From Microlunatus endophyticus (GTDB lineage Bacteria; Actinomycetota; Actinomycetes; Propionibacteriales; Propionibacteriaceae): a stretch of DNA of 64,000 nucleotides. The first letter of the stretch is position 1. Every line of letters starts with the position of its first letter. Under the pieces are notes generated by a model. The model searched no databases. It had not been told where the DNA came from and saw nothing but the letters and a program-made list of their open reading frames with translations. The stretch spans positions 1 through 64,000 of the forward strand of contig NZ_BMMZ01000011.1 of assembly GCF_014646195.1 (NCBI RefSeq). The letters are read 5' to 3'. Made by a program: the position numbers and the translations under genes. Positions 53,190-61,869 of the stretch are shown in pieces.

Positions 53190-55361
53190 CTAGACCAGGT
53201 TGAGCGTGATCGTCGATCCCTTGGGTGCTGACGTTCCCGCCTTCGGATCAGTCGAGGCGACGTAGCCCAGTCCGAGCCAGAGGATGCTGGAGTGCGACGT
53301 GGCGACCTTGAATCCCTTCTGCTGAAGGACTTGTTTGGCAGCCTGGACGCCCATCGACTTGACGTTGGGGACCTCGACCATCTCCGGGCCGAGGGACTTG
53401 ATCAACTTGATGTGATCATGCCGGAAACCGGTTCCATCCTTGGGTGACTGGCTGATCACCGATCCGGCCGGCACCGAGTCCGAGTACTGGGAGCTGACGG
53501 CGACACTGAAACCGGCCTTCTTCAGGGCGGCGGCCGCTGAGTCGGCGTCCTTGCCGGTGTAGTCGGTGATCGCGATCGGCTGCCGGCCAGCCGACACCAC
53601 GAAATTGATCTTGGTATCGCGCTTGAGTTCGGTGCCCGGATCGTCGGAGGCACTGAGCACTTTGCCCTTGTCGACCGACTCGCTGTATTTCTTGCCGATC
53701 GATCCGACGTCGAAATGGCCCTTGCCGAGCGCGGCCTTGGCGTCGTCCTCGGACAGGCCGACGATCTTGGGCATCGGATAGCGCTCGGGGCCCCTGGACA
53801 CGATCAGCTGGATCTTCGCCCCGCGCAGGATCTGGCCGCCTGGCCGCGGTTTTGTCTGGATCACCTCGCCCTTGGGAACCGTCTCGGAATAGCTCTGGCT
53901 ACTGGAGACGGTGAAGCCGGACTCCTTGGCGATCGACGACGCCTTGGTCTGCGGCAGCGAGGTGAGTCCGGGAGTGGTGGTGAAGCGGCCCTTGGTGTAA
54001 TACCAGACGCCGACCCCCGCGAGGGCGGCGAGGACCAGGACGATGATCAGCGCGACCCAGCCGCGGGCCCGGTGCCGGGACGGGTGCCGTGGCCGGTTCG
54101 GCGGCACCGGCCTGACCTGCGCGGGGAGTTGGCCGGGCAGTTGCGAGGTCCGGGACGGTGCCGACGGCCGGCTGAGGAAGCGGATGTCGGTCGGCGTGTG
54201 CTCGGGCTCGTCGACGGTCGGCGGCTCGTCGTCGACATACTCGTCGTCGACATAGGTGACCCTCGAGGGGCGACCGGTCCCCGAGGACGCTGCCGAATCC
54301 GCGGCATCCCCGGTGACCGGGTCCCCGGAGTCCTCGCTGATCGCCGCCTCGATGTCGGCGGCGATCGCCGTCGTCGGCGCCCAGCCGTCCTCCAACTCGG
54401 CTGCATCGGCCGGCCGGCCCGCGGCCTCGGCATGCAGCCGCAGGGTCCGCAGCGGGACGGTCAGGTCCTCGGTCAGCTCAGGATCGGCCGGGATCCCGGC
54501 TTGGAGCGCGGATTTCACCCGCCGGACCTGGGTCAGCATCACTCGGGCGTCATGCGGCCGGGCGTCGGCGTTGCGGGCGGTGGCGCGGGCGATCAGTCCG
54601 TCCAGGTAGTCCGGGATCGGACCGGCGGTGGGCAGGCTCGAGGGTGCCGGTACGTCGTTGTGGACGTGGGCGTAGGCAACCTGGATCGGCGTCTCGCCGG
54701 TGTGCGGCTTGCGGCCGGTCAACAGCTCGAAGAGCACCACGCCGGCGCTGTAGACGTCGGAGCGGGCATCCGCCTTGCCGGTCAGCACCAGCTCAGGGGG
54801 CAGATAGGAGACCGTCCCGATCAGCAGGCCCGCCGTCGCCGTCGAGGTCTGGCCTGTGACCGCGCGGGCCAGGCCGAAGTCGCCCACCTTGAGCTGGCCA
54901 CGGTCGGAGATCAGGACGTTCTCGGGCTTGACGTCACGGTGCACCAGACCGGCGTCGTGGGCAGCCGCGAGCGCGCTGAGCACCGGCTCGATGAGGGCCA
55001 GGGCGCGGAGCGGATTGAGCGGTGCCTCGCGGGCGATCACGCTGCGCAGCGTGCGTCCTTCGACCAGCTCCATCACGATGTACGGCCGGCCGAGGTCGTT
55101 GCCCTGGTCGAAGACCGAGACGACGTTGGGGTGGGAGAGCCGGGCGGCAGCACGCGCCTCGCGGTCGAACTTGCGGGTGAAGTCTTCGTCGTCACCCAGT
55201 CCGACGTGCATCACCTTGCAGGCGACGATCCGGTCCAGCCGGGTGTCGTTGGCCCGATAGACGGTGGCCATGCCGCCGCGGGCGACCCGCTCGATGATCT
55301 GGTAGCGGCGGTCGAGAACACGGCCGACCAGGGGGTCGCTCGTGCTCATCGTCATCGTCAC
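53190..55361 (-). CDS. Membrane Ser/Thr protein kinase with four PASTA domains
   Basis: This Hanks-type kinase of about 723 residues has a Gly loop GGMATVY near residue 29, catalytic Lys49, HRDVKPEN at 141-148 and DFG at 161-163. The linker is acidic and Ser/Pro-rich. One membrane helix WVALIIVLVLAALAGVGVWYY lies near residue 430, and four PASTA repeats follow outside the cell (residues about 445-723). PASTA domains bind peptidoglycan fragments or lipid II. The location downstream of the class II DAHP synthase matches the actinobacterial PknL position; mycobacterial PknL lacks PASTA domains, while Streptomyces relatives have them. GTG at 55361 (GGAG 5 bases before) is preferred; ATG at 55355 or 55349 is possible. 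Confidence 0.92.
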   Translation of the reverse strand: MTMTMSTSDPLVGRVLDRRYQIIERVARGGMATVYRANDTRLDRIVACKVMHVGLGDDEDFTRKFDREARAAARLSHPNVVSVFDQGNDLGRPYIVMELVEGRTLRSVIAREAPLNPLRALALIEPVLSALAAAHDAGLVHRDVKPENVLISDRGQLKVGDFGLARAVTGQTSTATAGLLIGTVSYLPPELVLTGKADARSDVYSAGVVLFELLTGRKPHTGETPIQVAYAHVHNDVPAPSSLPTAGPIPDYLDGLIARATARNADARPHDARVMLTQVRRVKSALQAGIPADPELTEDLTVPLRTLRLHAEAAGRPADAAELEDGWAPTTAIAADIEAAISEDSGDPVTGDAADSAASSGTGRPSRVTYVDDEYVDDEPPTVDEPEHTPTDIRFLSRPSAPSRTSQLPGQLPAQVRPVPPNRPRHPSRHRARGWVALIIVLVLAALAGVGVWYYTKGRFTTTPGLTSLPQTKASSIAKESGFTVSSSQSYSETVPKGEVIQTKPRPGGQILRGAKIQLIVSRGPERYPMPKIVGLSEDDAKAALGKGHFDVGSIGKKYSESVDKGKVLSASDDPGTELKRDTKINFVVSAGRQPIAITDYTGKDADSAAAALKKAGFSVAVSSQYSDSVPAGSVISQSPKDGTGFRHDHIKLIKSLGPEMVEVPNVKSMGVQAAKQVLQQKGFKVATSHSSILWLGLGYVASTDPKAGTSAPKGSTITLNLV

Positions 55362-55491
55362 GCCTGCTCCAGGTGCGTGTGGGGAAGGGGCGGGTCTTCG
55401 CGGGACCCAGGCCTGAGTGTATGGCGGCAATTCAACGATTCCCGGCTCAACGCGCCGCCCAGGACGTTTCCAGGCGCAGTCGAAGTCCGAA

Positions 55492-55521
55492 CTCAGACTT
55501 GCTCTGAGGAGTGCCCACTCC
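55492..55521. promoter_or_regulatory. Two adjacent perfect inverted repeats in the kinase-reductase gap
   Basis: CTCAGA-CTTGC-TCTGAG (55492-55508) and GGAGTG-CC-CACTCC (55508-55521) lie side by side in the 291-base divergent gap. They could be operators or structured leader elements. The rest of the gap shows only the ribosome site of the flavin reductase. Confidence 0.4.
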
Positions 55522-55652
55522 TGGCTATCACCCCTCAACAGACACCGCAGGAGGTGCACCAACTACCATCACTGCGTTGGTCGCGAAGGGCAGCACGGCG
55601 GTGACGCCGATATCGCGAACCGGCTCCGGCACTTACCAGGGGGACAGGCACG

Positions 55653-56246
55653 ATGGCAGCCCAACCGCACGGCGGGGACTCCCCGGCCGACGCGGATCAG
55701 GCCCGGAGCCCGGATCCGGCGACGGAGAACCAGGTGACGGCGGACGCGTTCAAGCAGATCTTCCGCCGGCACCCCGCTGGTGTTTCGGTGATCACCCTGA
55801 ACAACGCCGACGGCGAGCCCGTCGGATTCACCGCGACTTCGGTGATCTCCGTCTCGGCAGCGCCGCCATCGGTCGCATTCTCCCTGGCGGCGACCTCCCG
55901 CTCATGGCCGGCAATCGCTCGCTGCGAATCACTGGTGATCAACTTTCTGACTGTTGATCAGGCTGACATATCGCTGCGGTTCGCGGCGACCGACATCGAC
56001 CGGTTCGCTGCCGGCGGCTGGAGCCGGCTGGAGACGGGCGAGCCGGTGCTGGACGATTCGCACGCTTGGCTGCGGGCCAGGGTCGCCCGGCGGATCCCCG
56101 TTGGCTCGAGCTTCCTCATCATCCTGGACGTGCTGCAGACCGAGGTGCGGTCTGACGATCTTCCGCTGATCTACCACGACCGCGGCCATCACACCTTGCA
56201 CGGCACCCGTGAGCACCGTCCCGGCAGCCCCGGCACCACGCGGTGA
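55653..56246 (+). CDS. Flavin reductase family protein
   Basis: This 197-residue FMN/FAD-binding reductase supplies reduced flavin or acts as a small NAD(P)H:flavin oxidoreductase. The family core FRRHPAGVSVITLNNADGEPVGFTATSVISVSAAPPSVAFSL is near residue 37. SLVINFLTV and the later YHDRGHHTLHG are present. About 30 low-complexity residues precede the core. GGGGGA stands ahead of the ATG. No monooxygenase partner is adjacent, so its physiological partner is unknown. Confidence 0.88.
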   Translation: MAAQPHGGDSPADADQARSPDPATENQVTADAFKQIFRRHPAGVSVITLNNADGEPVGFTATSVISVSAAPPSVAFSLAATSRSWPAIARCESLVINFLTVDQADISLRFAATDIDRFAAGGWSRLETGEPVLDDSHAWLRARVARRIPVGSSFLIILDVLQTEVRSDDLPLIYHDRGHHTLHGTREHRPGSPGTTR

Positions 56247-56318
56247 TCGACCGGCGGCTCGGCCGGAGCTGAAGCGCTGATCCTGCCCGTTCACGGGCGG
56301 ACTACCTGTCAGTAAGGT

Positions 56319-57023
56319 GTGCGGGTGAACGTCCTCATCGGTGTCGGGGCCCAGGTGAAACTCGCCCGGCTACTGCTGAGGACCGACGCGCGCACTCGGA
56401 GCGGTGACCTCCGCCAATTCCTGGAGGCGGCGGTGACCGGCGGGGTCGACATCGTGCAGATCCACGAGCCCGGCCTGGAGCACGAGGCCGAACTGGCGGC
56501 GCTGCGGACAGCCTGGGACGTTGCCGCCCGGCACCGGCACCTGGTGATGGTCAGCGACTCGGCCGCTCTCGCGGCCGATTTCGGGGCCGATACGGTCTGG
56601 CTGTCGCAGGCACCCGACACCGCCGGGCTCGCGGACTTCCGCGCCGGACTGGGGCGCTTCACCCGGCTTGGCAGTACGGCCCGGGACGCCGAGGATCTGC
56701 ACCGCCTGCTCGGGGATCCCAGCATCGACTTCCTGCTGGTCGCCGCTGGATCAGATCTCGACCTGGTCACCACCGCCGCCGAGGTCGCGCCGGTCGACGC
56801 GCTCGATTCCAAGCCCTGGTACGCCGCGGGCGAATTCGACGCCGACCGCTTGGAGCAGGCCATCGCCGCCGGCGCCCGGCGGATCGCCGTCGGCGAGACG
56901 CTGACCCTTGCCGAGGATCCGCACCGGATGGCGCTGCGGCTTTCCCAGCGACTCCGGGAGGTCTGGGCCACCGACCCCGAGCTGACCCGGCTTACCTTCG
57001 CCGCGCTTGCCGACCAGAGCTGA
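56319..57023 (+). CDS. Thiamine-phosphate-synthase-like (TMP-TENI fold) protein
   Basis: This 234-residue TIM barrel resembles ThiE/TenI: GVDIVQIHEPG at the place of the second strand, HRHLVMVSDSAALAADFGADTVWLSQ in place of the LIINDxxxLAxxxxADGVHLGQ motif, and SKPWYAAGEF instead of a phosphate loop GPVFxTxTK. The catalytic Lys and Arg of genuine ThiE and several phosphate-binding residues are not recognisable. It may have a new role. GTG at 56319 or 56325 could be the start. Other thiamine genes are not nearby. Confidence 0.7.
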   Translation: MRVNVLIGVGAQVKLARLLLRTDARTRSGDLRQFLEAAVTGGVDIVQIHEPGLEHEAELAALRTAWDVAARHRHLVMVSDSAALAADFGADTVWLSQAPDTAGLADFRAGLGRFTRLGSTARDAEDLHRLLGDPSIDFLLVAAGSDLDLVTTAAEVAPVDALDSKPWYAAGEFDADRLEQAIAAGARRIAVGETLTLAEDPHRMALRLSQRLREVWATDPELTRLTFAALADQS

Positions 57024-58139
57024 TCAGCCCCCGAGCATCCCGACGATATCGTCGTGGCCGGCGGCGGCAGCCAGTTCGGCCGCCGACCGATCGCCGTAGA
57101 TCGGGTGGTAGCCGCGGGTATCGGGATCGACCCCGTGGTCCAGCAGCAACCGGACCCGGTCGGTGAAACCGTGGTCGGCCGCCCAGCTCAGCTGCTCGCC
57201 GAGCATCTCCTCATTGGTCGGATACCCCGGCCCGAGCCGGTCCCGCCAGACGCTCGGCCGGTCGGTGCCCAGGCCGTAGCGGAAGAGCAACTCCAGATGA
57301 TCGCTGTTCGGGGAGAACCAGCGGTTGTAGAGGGCCTGGTTGTCGTTGGGATCCGCACCGGCCTCCAACAGCAGCCGGGCGATCTCGATCGCTGCCGGAT
57401 GCGGCGGCTGGCCCTGCTCGCCGCCACCGAGCACGCAGGTCAGCGCGGTGAAGGCTGACGTCATGCCGTGCCACAGGTATCCGGCATCCGGGTCGGCGCC
57501 GGCGGCCAGCAGCACCCGGGTGGTCGCGACAGCCGACGGGCCGTTGCTGATGCGGCCGGAGGTGAGATAGAGCAGCGGCGGCCAGTCGTACGGCCCGCCG
57601 GTCCGGTTCGCTGCTGCAGGATCGTCGGCCAGCGCCGTACGCAGCCGGCCGGCCGCTCCGGTCACGGCCATCGTGAAGACGTCGGCCGTGGCCAGCTCCG
57701 GATGTCGTGCCAGCAGGTCGTGTGCCGTCGCGAACGAGCGATCCCGGTCCCGGGTGTAGTTGAGCACGCCCAGCCGCAGTAGATGATCAGCCAGACCGGC
57801 CGGGTCATCGGACTCGGGCTCGTCCCCGGCCGGTTCCGGCGCCCGGGTGTACTCCATGATCAACTCGATCCGGCGCTTGAGGCGGGGCCAACTCGGCGAC
57901 CCGTAGCTGCGGGCCAGCAGCCATTGAGCAGTTGCCAGCGACGGCTTGCCGAGCTCAAGATCACGGCCAGGTGGTGCGTACGTCCTGGCCAGCGCCAGAG
58001 ATTTCTGATCACCGGAACCGAGTCCACGCTGGAGTCTCCGGGCCTCGGCCCGCATCCGTTCCAGGGTGGGGAATTCCGGCAGGTTGCGCGGACGTGCGGG
58101 CATTGATGCGGACAGTGGCGAAGGCAGTGGTGCGGTCAT
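57024..58139 (-). CDS. Ankyrin repeat protein
   Basis: This 371-residue protein has at least three ankyrin-like repeats in the C-terminal half: ARLLLEAGADPN, VRLLLDHGVDPDTRGY and RVLLAAGADPDAGY, each with flanking helices. Residues 25-90 form a leading helical domain (RMRAEARRLQRGLGSGDQKSLALARTY) found in several actinobacterial ankyrin proteins. There is no signal peptide. Its stop abuts the ThiE-like stop with no spacer. Ankyrin repeats mediate protein contacts; the partner is unknown. Confidence 0.85.
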   Translation of the reverse strand: MTAPLPSPLSASMPARPRNLPEFPTLERMRAEARRLQRGLGSGDQKSLALARTYAPPGRDLELGKPSLATAQWLLARSYGSPSWPRLKRRIELIMEYTRAPEPAGDEPESDDPAGLADHLLRLGVLNYTRDRDRSFATAHDLLARHPELATADVFTMAVTGAAGRLRTALADDPAAANRTGGPYDWPPLLYLTSGRISNGPSAVATTRVLLAAGADPDAGYLWHGMTSAFTALTCVLGGGEQGQPPHPAAIEIARLLLEAGADPNDNQALYNRWFSPNSDHLELLFRYGLGTDRPSVWRDRLGPGYPTNEEMLGEQLSWAADHGFTDRVRLLLDHGVDPDTRGYHPIYGDRSAAELAAAAGHDDIVGMLGG

Positions 58140-58289
58140 GACGGCTCCTCGGCTCCGATCCCGTGTCCGCCGGTCGGGTCTGGAGTCGGGAACTCATCGA
58201 CCAAAGATCATCGAAACTCAGGTGGGCAGTGCCCTGTCCGCGGAACGTGGTGGCGCCCTGACGCGCTCACCGTCCAACCTAGCACCCGC

Positions 58290-59360
58290 TCACGTACGGC
58301 GCGGGGTGCTTTCCCTGATGATCACCGAACCCTCGATCGGTACCACCCGATGGTTGTTGCCTGCCTCCAGTGCCAGTTCGACGGCTGTCCGGCCGATCTC
58401 CTGCAACGGGAGGGCGACCGTCGTCAGTGCGGGGGAGACGTCGCGCAGGGTCTCGATGTCGTCGAAGCCGGCGATCGCCAGATCGCGGCCGAGCACCAGC
58501 CCTGCCGTGCGGAAGTACGCCATCGCGCCGACGGCCATCACATCGTTGACGGCAAAGACGAGATCGACGTCGGCGAAGTCCCGGCGGTGCAACTCGGCAG
58601 CGGCGACGAAACCGCCGTCCCGGGTGAAGTCGCCGTGCACGATCCTCCGCTGGTGGATCTCGACCCCGAGCTCGGCACAGCGGCCGACGAATCCTTCCAC
58701 CCGGTCCCGCGCGGTCAACAGCTGCTCCGGACCGCCCAGCACTGCCATCGACCGGTAGCCGAGGCCGACCAGCTGGCCGGCCAGTTCGGCCGCAGCCCCG
58801 ACGTTGCCGATCGCCACCGTCCGGAAGGCCATGGTGGGCTGGGCGATCATGGTCACCCGTCCGCCGGATCGTTCGTACGCCGCCAGCTCGGCCTCCAGCT
58901 CCCGGCTCGCCCTGGGGTCGTTGCGCCGGCTGCCGACCATGATCAGCGACCGTGGTCGCATGCCCCGCATCGCCCGGACCAGTTCCGCCTCGCGCTCGGG
59001 CCGGCGTTCGGTGATCGACATCGTGACGACCAGACCCTGGTCCTCGGCGGCCCGCATCACGCCCGAGGCGATCGAGGAGAAATACGGGTCGGCGATGTCC
59101 GACACGATCAGCGCGATGGTCTGACTGGTCCCGCGGGCGACCGCCTGCGCCGAATGGTTGGCGGAGTAGTTCAGCCGATGGGCAGCCGCCAGCACCCGCT
59201 GGCGATATTCTTCCCGTACGGTTCGGCTCGATCCGTTGAGGGAGCGGGATGCGGTGGCCAAGGACACGCCTGCCTCGCGCGCCACGTCGCTGAGCGTGGC
59301 CATATGAGCCGGCGGGATGAACTCTTCACCGGACCCCGCCGGTTGGTCGGTGTCCGTCAC
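58290..59360 (-). CDS. LacI family transcriptional regulator
   Basis: This 356-residue repressor has ATLSDVAREAGVSLATASRSLNGSSRTV as helix-turn-helix near residues 21-48, followed by the hinge LNYSANHSAQAVARG and the effector domain (LIVSDIADPYFSSIASGVMRAAE, then IAGFDDIETLRDVSPALTTV). GTG at 59360 follows GGTGG. It is divergent from the Gfo/Idh-DUF993-TIM-barrel operon across a 143-base gap containing an AAGCGCTT operator at the likely transcription start. It probably represses that operon when the inducer sugar is absent. Confidence 0.93.
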   Translation of the reverse strand: MTDTDQPAGSGEEFIPPAHMATLSDVAREAGVSLATASRSLNGSSRTVREEYRQRVLAAAHRLNYSANHSAQAVARGTSQTIALIVSDIADPYFSSIASGVMRAAEDQGLVVTMSITERRPEREAELVRAMRGMRPRSLIMVGSRRNDPRASRELEAELAAYERSGGRVTMIAQPTMAFRTVAIGNVGAAAELAGQLVGLGYRSMAVLGGPEQLLTARDRVEGFVGRCAELGVEIHQRRIVHGDFTRDGGFVAAAELHRRDFADVDLVFAVNDVMAVGAMAYFRTAGLVLGRDLAIAGFDDIETLRDVSPALTTVALPLQEIGRTAVELALEAGNNHRVVPIEGSVIIRESTPRRT

Positions 59361-59376
59361 GCCTCCACCCTAGACA

Positions 59377-59388
59377 CACGCTTTCCCA
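59377..59388. promoter_or_regulatory. LacI-family operator half-site
   Basis: ACACGCTTTCCC, whose CGCTTTCCC(A) right half is identical to the ideal LacI-type site TGGGAAAGCGCTTTCCCA; the left half is degenerate. It lies just upstream of the LacI start. Confidence 0.45.
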
Positions 59389-59410
59389 TCTCGTCAACTG
59401 GTCACGCCGA

Positions 59411-59440
59411 TTGACGCGTCGAATAACGGACCAGTACTGT
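59411..59440 (+). promoter_or_regulatory. Promoter of the Gfo/Idh-DUF993 operon
   Basis: TTGACG (59411-59416), 18-base spacer, TACTGT (59435-59440). Transcription would begin near 59447, inside the palindromic operator. Confidence 0.55.
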
Positions 59441-59455
59441 GGCAAGCGCTTTCCA
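59440..59455. promoter_or_regulatory. LacI-family operator
   Basis: TGGCAAGCGCTTTCCA is palindromic except for one base pair and carries the AAGCGCTT core. It overlaps the predicted start of transcription, a position that gives direct repression. Confidence 0.7.
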
Positions 59456-59503
59456 GCCTGCTTTTCAGATCCGGCAACCTTCACGACCCAGAGAGAGTCA
59501 AAC

Positions 59504-60685
59504 GTGACAACCAATGAAGTCGGGATCATCGTCAACGGCGTAACGGGGCGGATGGGCTACCGGCAGCACCTGGTGCGTAGCCTGCTGGCGATCCGGGCCG
59601 ACGGCGGGGTCGAGCTGGCCAGCGGCCGGCGCGTCAACGTCCGGCCCGTCCTGGTCGGCCGCAACGCGGGCCGGCTGGCCGAGATCGCCGGCCTGCACGA
59701 CGTGGCCGACTGGACCACCGATCTGGACGCAGCGCTGGCCGACCCGGACGTCGACATCTACTTCGACACCCTGTCCACCGGTGCCCGGGTGCCGGCCGTC
59801 AAGAAGGCGATCGCCGCCGGCAAGCACATCTACGCCGAGAAGCCGGTCGCGGAGAATTCCGCGGACGCAGAAGAGCTGATCCGGCTCGCCGAGGCGGCCG
59901 GGCTGAAGAACGGCGTGGTCCACGACAAGCTGTACCTGCCTGGCCTGCGCAAGCTGCGCCAGCTGATCGACTCGGGCTTCTTCGGTCGGATCTTCGCGGT
60001 GCGCGGCGAATTCGGCTACTGGGTCTTCGAGGGTGACTGGATGCCGGCTCAGCGGCCCAGCTGGAACTACCGGGCCGAGGACGGCGGCGGGATCGTGATG
60101 GACATGTTCCCGCACTGGAACTACGTGCTGGAGAATCTGTTCGGTCCGGTGCGGTCGGTGTATGCGCGGTCGGCGACCCACATCCCCGAGCGGGTCGACG
60201 AGCAGGGCAAGACCTACGCCGCGACCGCCGACGATGCGGCCTACGCGGTCTTCGAGCTCGAGGGTGGCGTGATCGCCCAGATCAACTCCAGCTGGGACGT
60301 CCGGGTCAACCGACGTGAGCTGGTCGAATTCCAGGTCGACGGCACGCTCGGCAGCGCGGTGGTCGGGTTGTTCGGTGCTCGGATCCAGCCGCGCAATGCG
60401 ACGCCGCGGCCGACCTGGAATCCCGACGTCAAGGACGAGCACGATTATCTGGCCGACTGGCACGAGGTGCCGGACACCATCCCGATGGCCAACGCCTTCA
60501 GGGCCCAGTGGGAGGACTTCATCCGGCACGTTGTCGAGGACGGTCCGCATCCCTACGACTTCCGCTCCGGCGCGCGCGGGGTCCGGCTCGCCGAGCTCGC
60601 GGCCCGGAGCTCTCAGACCGGCGCTCGGGTCGACGTGCCGCCGACGCAGGTCGAGCCGGGTCGGCCCGGTCGGCAGGAGTCGTGA
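59504..60685 (+). CDS. Gfo/Idh/MocA family oxidoreductase
   Basis: This 393-residue NAD(P)-dependent dehydrogenase is the first gene of a three-gene operon. The dinucleotide loop is atypical: GIIVNGVTGRMGYRQH (GxTGxxG) instead of GxGxxG. EKP is kept in GKHIYAEKPVAEN, and a lysine in VHDKLYLPG plus WNYRAEDGGGIVMDMFPHWNYVLENLFGP build the active site. GTG at 59504 follows GAGAGAG. Its ATGA overlap with the DUF993 gene implies coupled translation. A sugar-type substrate is likely from the LacI control. Confidence 0.9.
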   Translation: MTTNEVGIIVNGVTGRMGYRQHLVRSLLAIRADGGVELASGRRVNVRPVLVGRNAGRLAEIAGLHDVADWTTDLDAALADPDVDIYFDTLSTGARVPAVKKAIAAGKHIYAEKPVAENSADAEELIRLAEAAGLKNGVVHDKLYLPGLRKLRQLIDSGFFGRIFAVRGEFGYWVFEGDWMPAQRPSWNYRAEDGGGIVMDMFPHWNYVLENLFGPVRSVYARSATHIPERVDEQGKTYAATADDAAYAVFELEGGVIAQINSSWDVRVNRRELVEFQVDGTLGSAVVGLFGARIQPRNATPRPTWNPDVKDEHDYLADWHEVPDTIPMANAFRAQWEDFIRHVVEDGPHPYDFRSGARGVRLAELAARSSQTGARVDVPPTQVEPGRPGRQES

Positions 60686-61869
60686 TGTCGGCGGTCACCC
60701 TGCTGGATGATCATGGTCGGCTCGAGGCGTACGAGATCGGCAGCTTCGAGCCGCTGCCCCGGCCGAACGGCCGGCTGCGGTCGCGGATCGCCTTCGCCGC
60801 GGCGCATGTGGTGCCGCCGGCCTGGGCGGACAACGTGCCGGGCGCGCCGGCCGAGATCGACTGGGAGGCGACCCTTGGCTTCCGCCGACATCTGTGGTCC
60901 TGGGGTCTGGGCGTCGCCGAGGCGATGGATACCGCCCAGCGCAACATGGGCCTGGACCCGGCGGCCACCCGGGAGTTGATCAAGCGCACGACCGCCGAGG
61001 CAAGAACCGGGTCCGGCTTCGATGATCTTGGCGATGCCGTGGTCGTCGGGGTCAACACCGACCACATCGACGAGCCGGTGATCAGTTTCGACCAGGTCGT
61101 GGCCGGCTACCTGGAGCAACTGCACTTCGCCCAGCAGCAGGGCGCCGGCGTGGTGCTGATGGCCAGCCGGCATCTGGCCCGGGCTGCACACACGGCAGAC
61201 GACTATCTGAAGGTCTACGACCGGGTGCTCGCCGAGGTCGATCGACCGGTCATCCTGCACTGGCTCGGGGAGGCCTTCGATCCTCAGCTGGCCGGCTACT
61301 TCGGCAGCGCCGACCTCGGCGCCGCGAGCAGGACGGTGCTGCGGATCATCGGTGACCATGCCGATCGGGTGCGCGGCATCAAGATGAGCCTGCTCGATGC
61401 GGCCGCCGAGATCGCCCTGCGCGCCGAGCTGCCCGACGGCGTACGGCTGTTCACCGGCGACGATTACAACTATTCCCGGTTGATCGAGGGGGACGGACGG
61501 CGGCATTCCGATGCGCTGCTGGGCGCCTTCGCCGCTGTCGCGCCCAATGCCTCGGCTGCGATCCAGGCACTCGACGCCGGCGACCATGATCGATATCACG
61601 CGATCCTTGACCCCACCGAGCCGCTGGCCCGGCAGATCTTCGCCGCGCCGACCTTCTACTACAAGACCGGAATCGCCTTCCTGGCCTGGCTGAACGGGCA
61701 CCAGCCCAGCCCGGCGATGGTCGGGGGATTGCACAGCGCCCGCAGCCTGCCGCACCTGTCGGAGATCGTCCGGCTCGCCGCCGAGGCGCGGACGCTCACC
61801 GACCCCGAGTCGGCGGTCGCCCGCTGGCACGGCCTGCTCGGGCTGAACGGGATCGAGGCGCTCTCGTGA
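60685..61869 (+). CDS. DUF993 family protein, dihydrodipicolinate-synthase-like
   Basis: This 394-residue TIM-barrel protein is of the DUF993 family, related to class I aldolases. The late lysine in GIKMSLLD (Lys233) is in a position fitting a Schiff-base residue; other conserved pieces are VILHWLGEAFDP, LFTGDDYNY and FYYKTGIAFLAWLNGHQ. Such enzymes would cleave or dehydrate a keto-sugar acid through an imine. No experimentally defined reaction for DUF993 is known to me. ATG overlaps the Gfo/Idh stop and its own stop overlaps the next GTG, so three enzymes are made as one unit. Confidence 0.85.
   Translation: MSAVTLLDDHGRLEAYEIGSFEPLPRPNGRLRSRIAFAAAHVVPPAWADNVPGAPAEIDWEATLGFRRHLWSWGLGVAEAMDTAQRNMGLDPAATRELIKRTTAEARTGSGFDDLGDAVVVGVNTDHIDEPVISFDQVVAGYLEQLHFAQQQGAGVVLMASRHLARAAHTADDYLKVYDRVLAEVDRPVILHWLGEAFDPQLAGYFGSADLGAASRTVLRIIGDHADRVRGIKMSLLDAAAEIALRAELPDGVRLFTGDDYNYSRLIEGDGRRHSDALLGAFAAVAPNASAAIQALDAGDHDRYHAILDPTEPLARQIFAAPTFYYKTGIAFLAWLNGHQPSPAMVGGLHSARSLPHLSEIVRLAAEARTLTDPESAVARWHGLLGLNGIEALS

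Noticed and set aside
56247..56318. TPP riboswitch before the ThiE-like gene
   Set aside because: The gap is only 72 bases and lacks the conserved CUGAGA and thi-box sequences.
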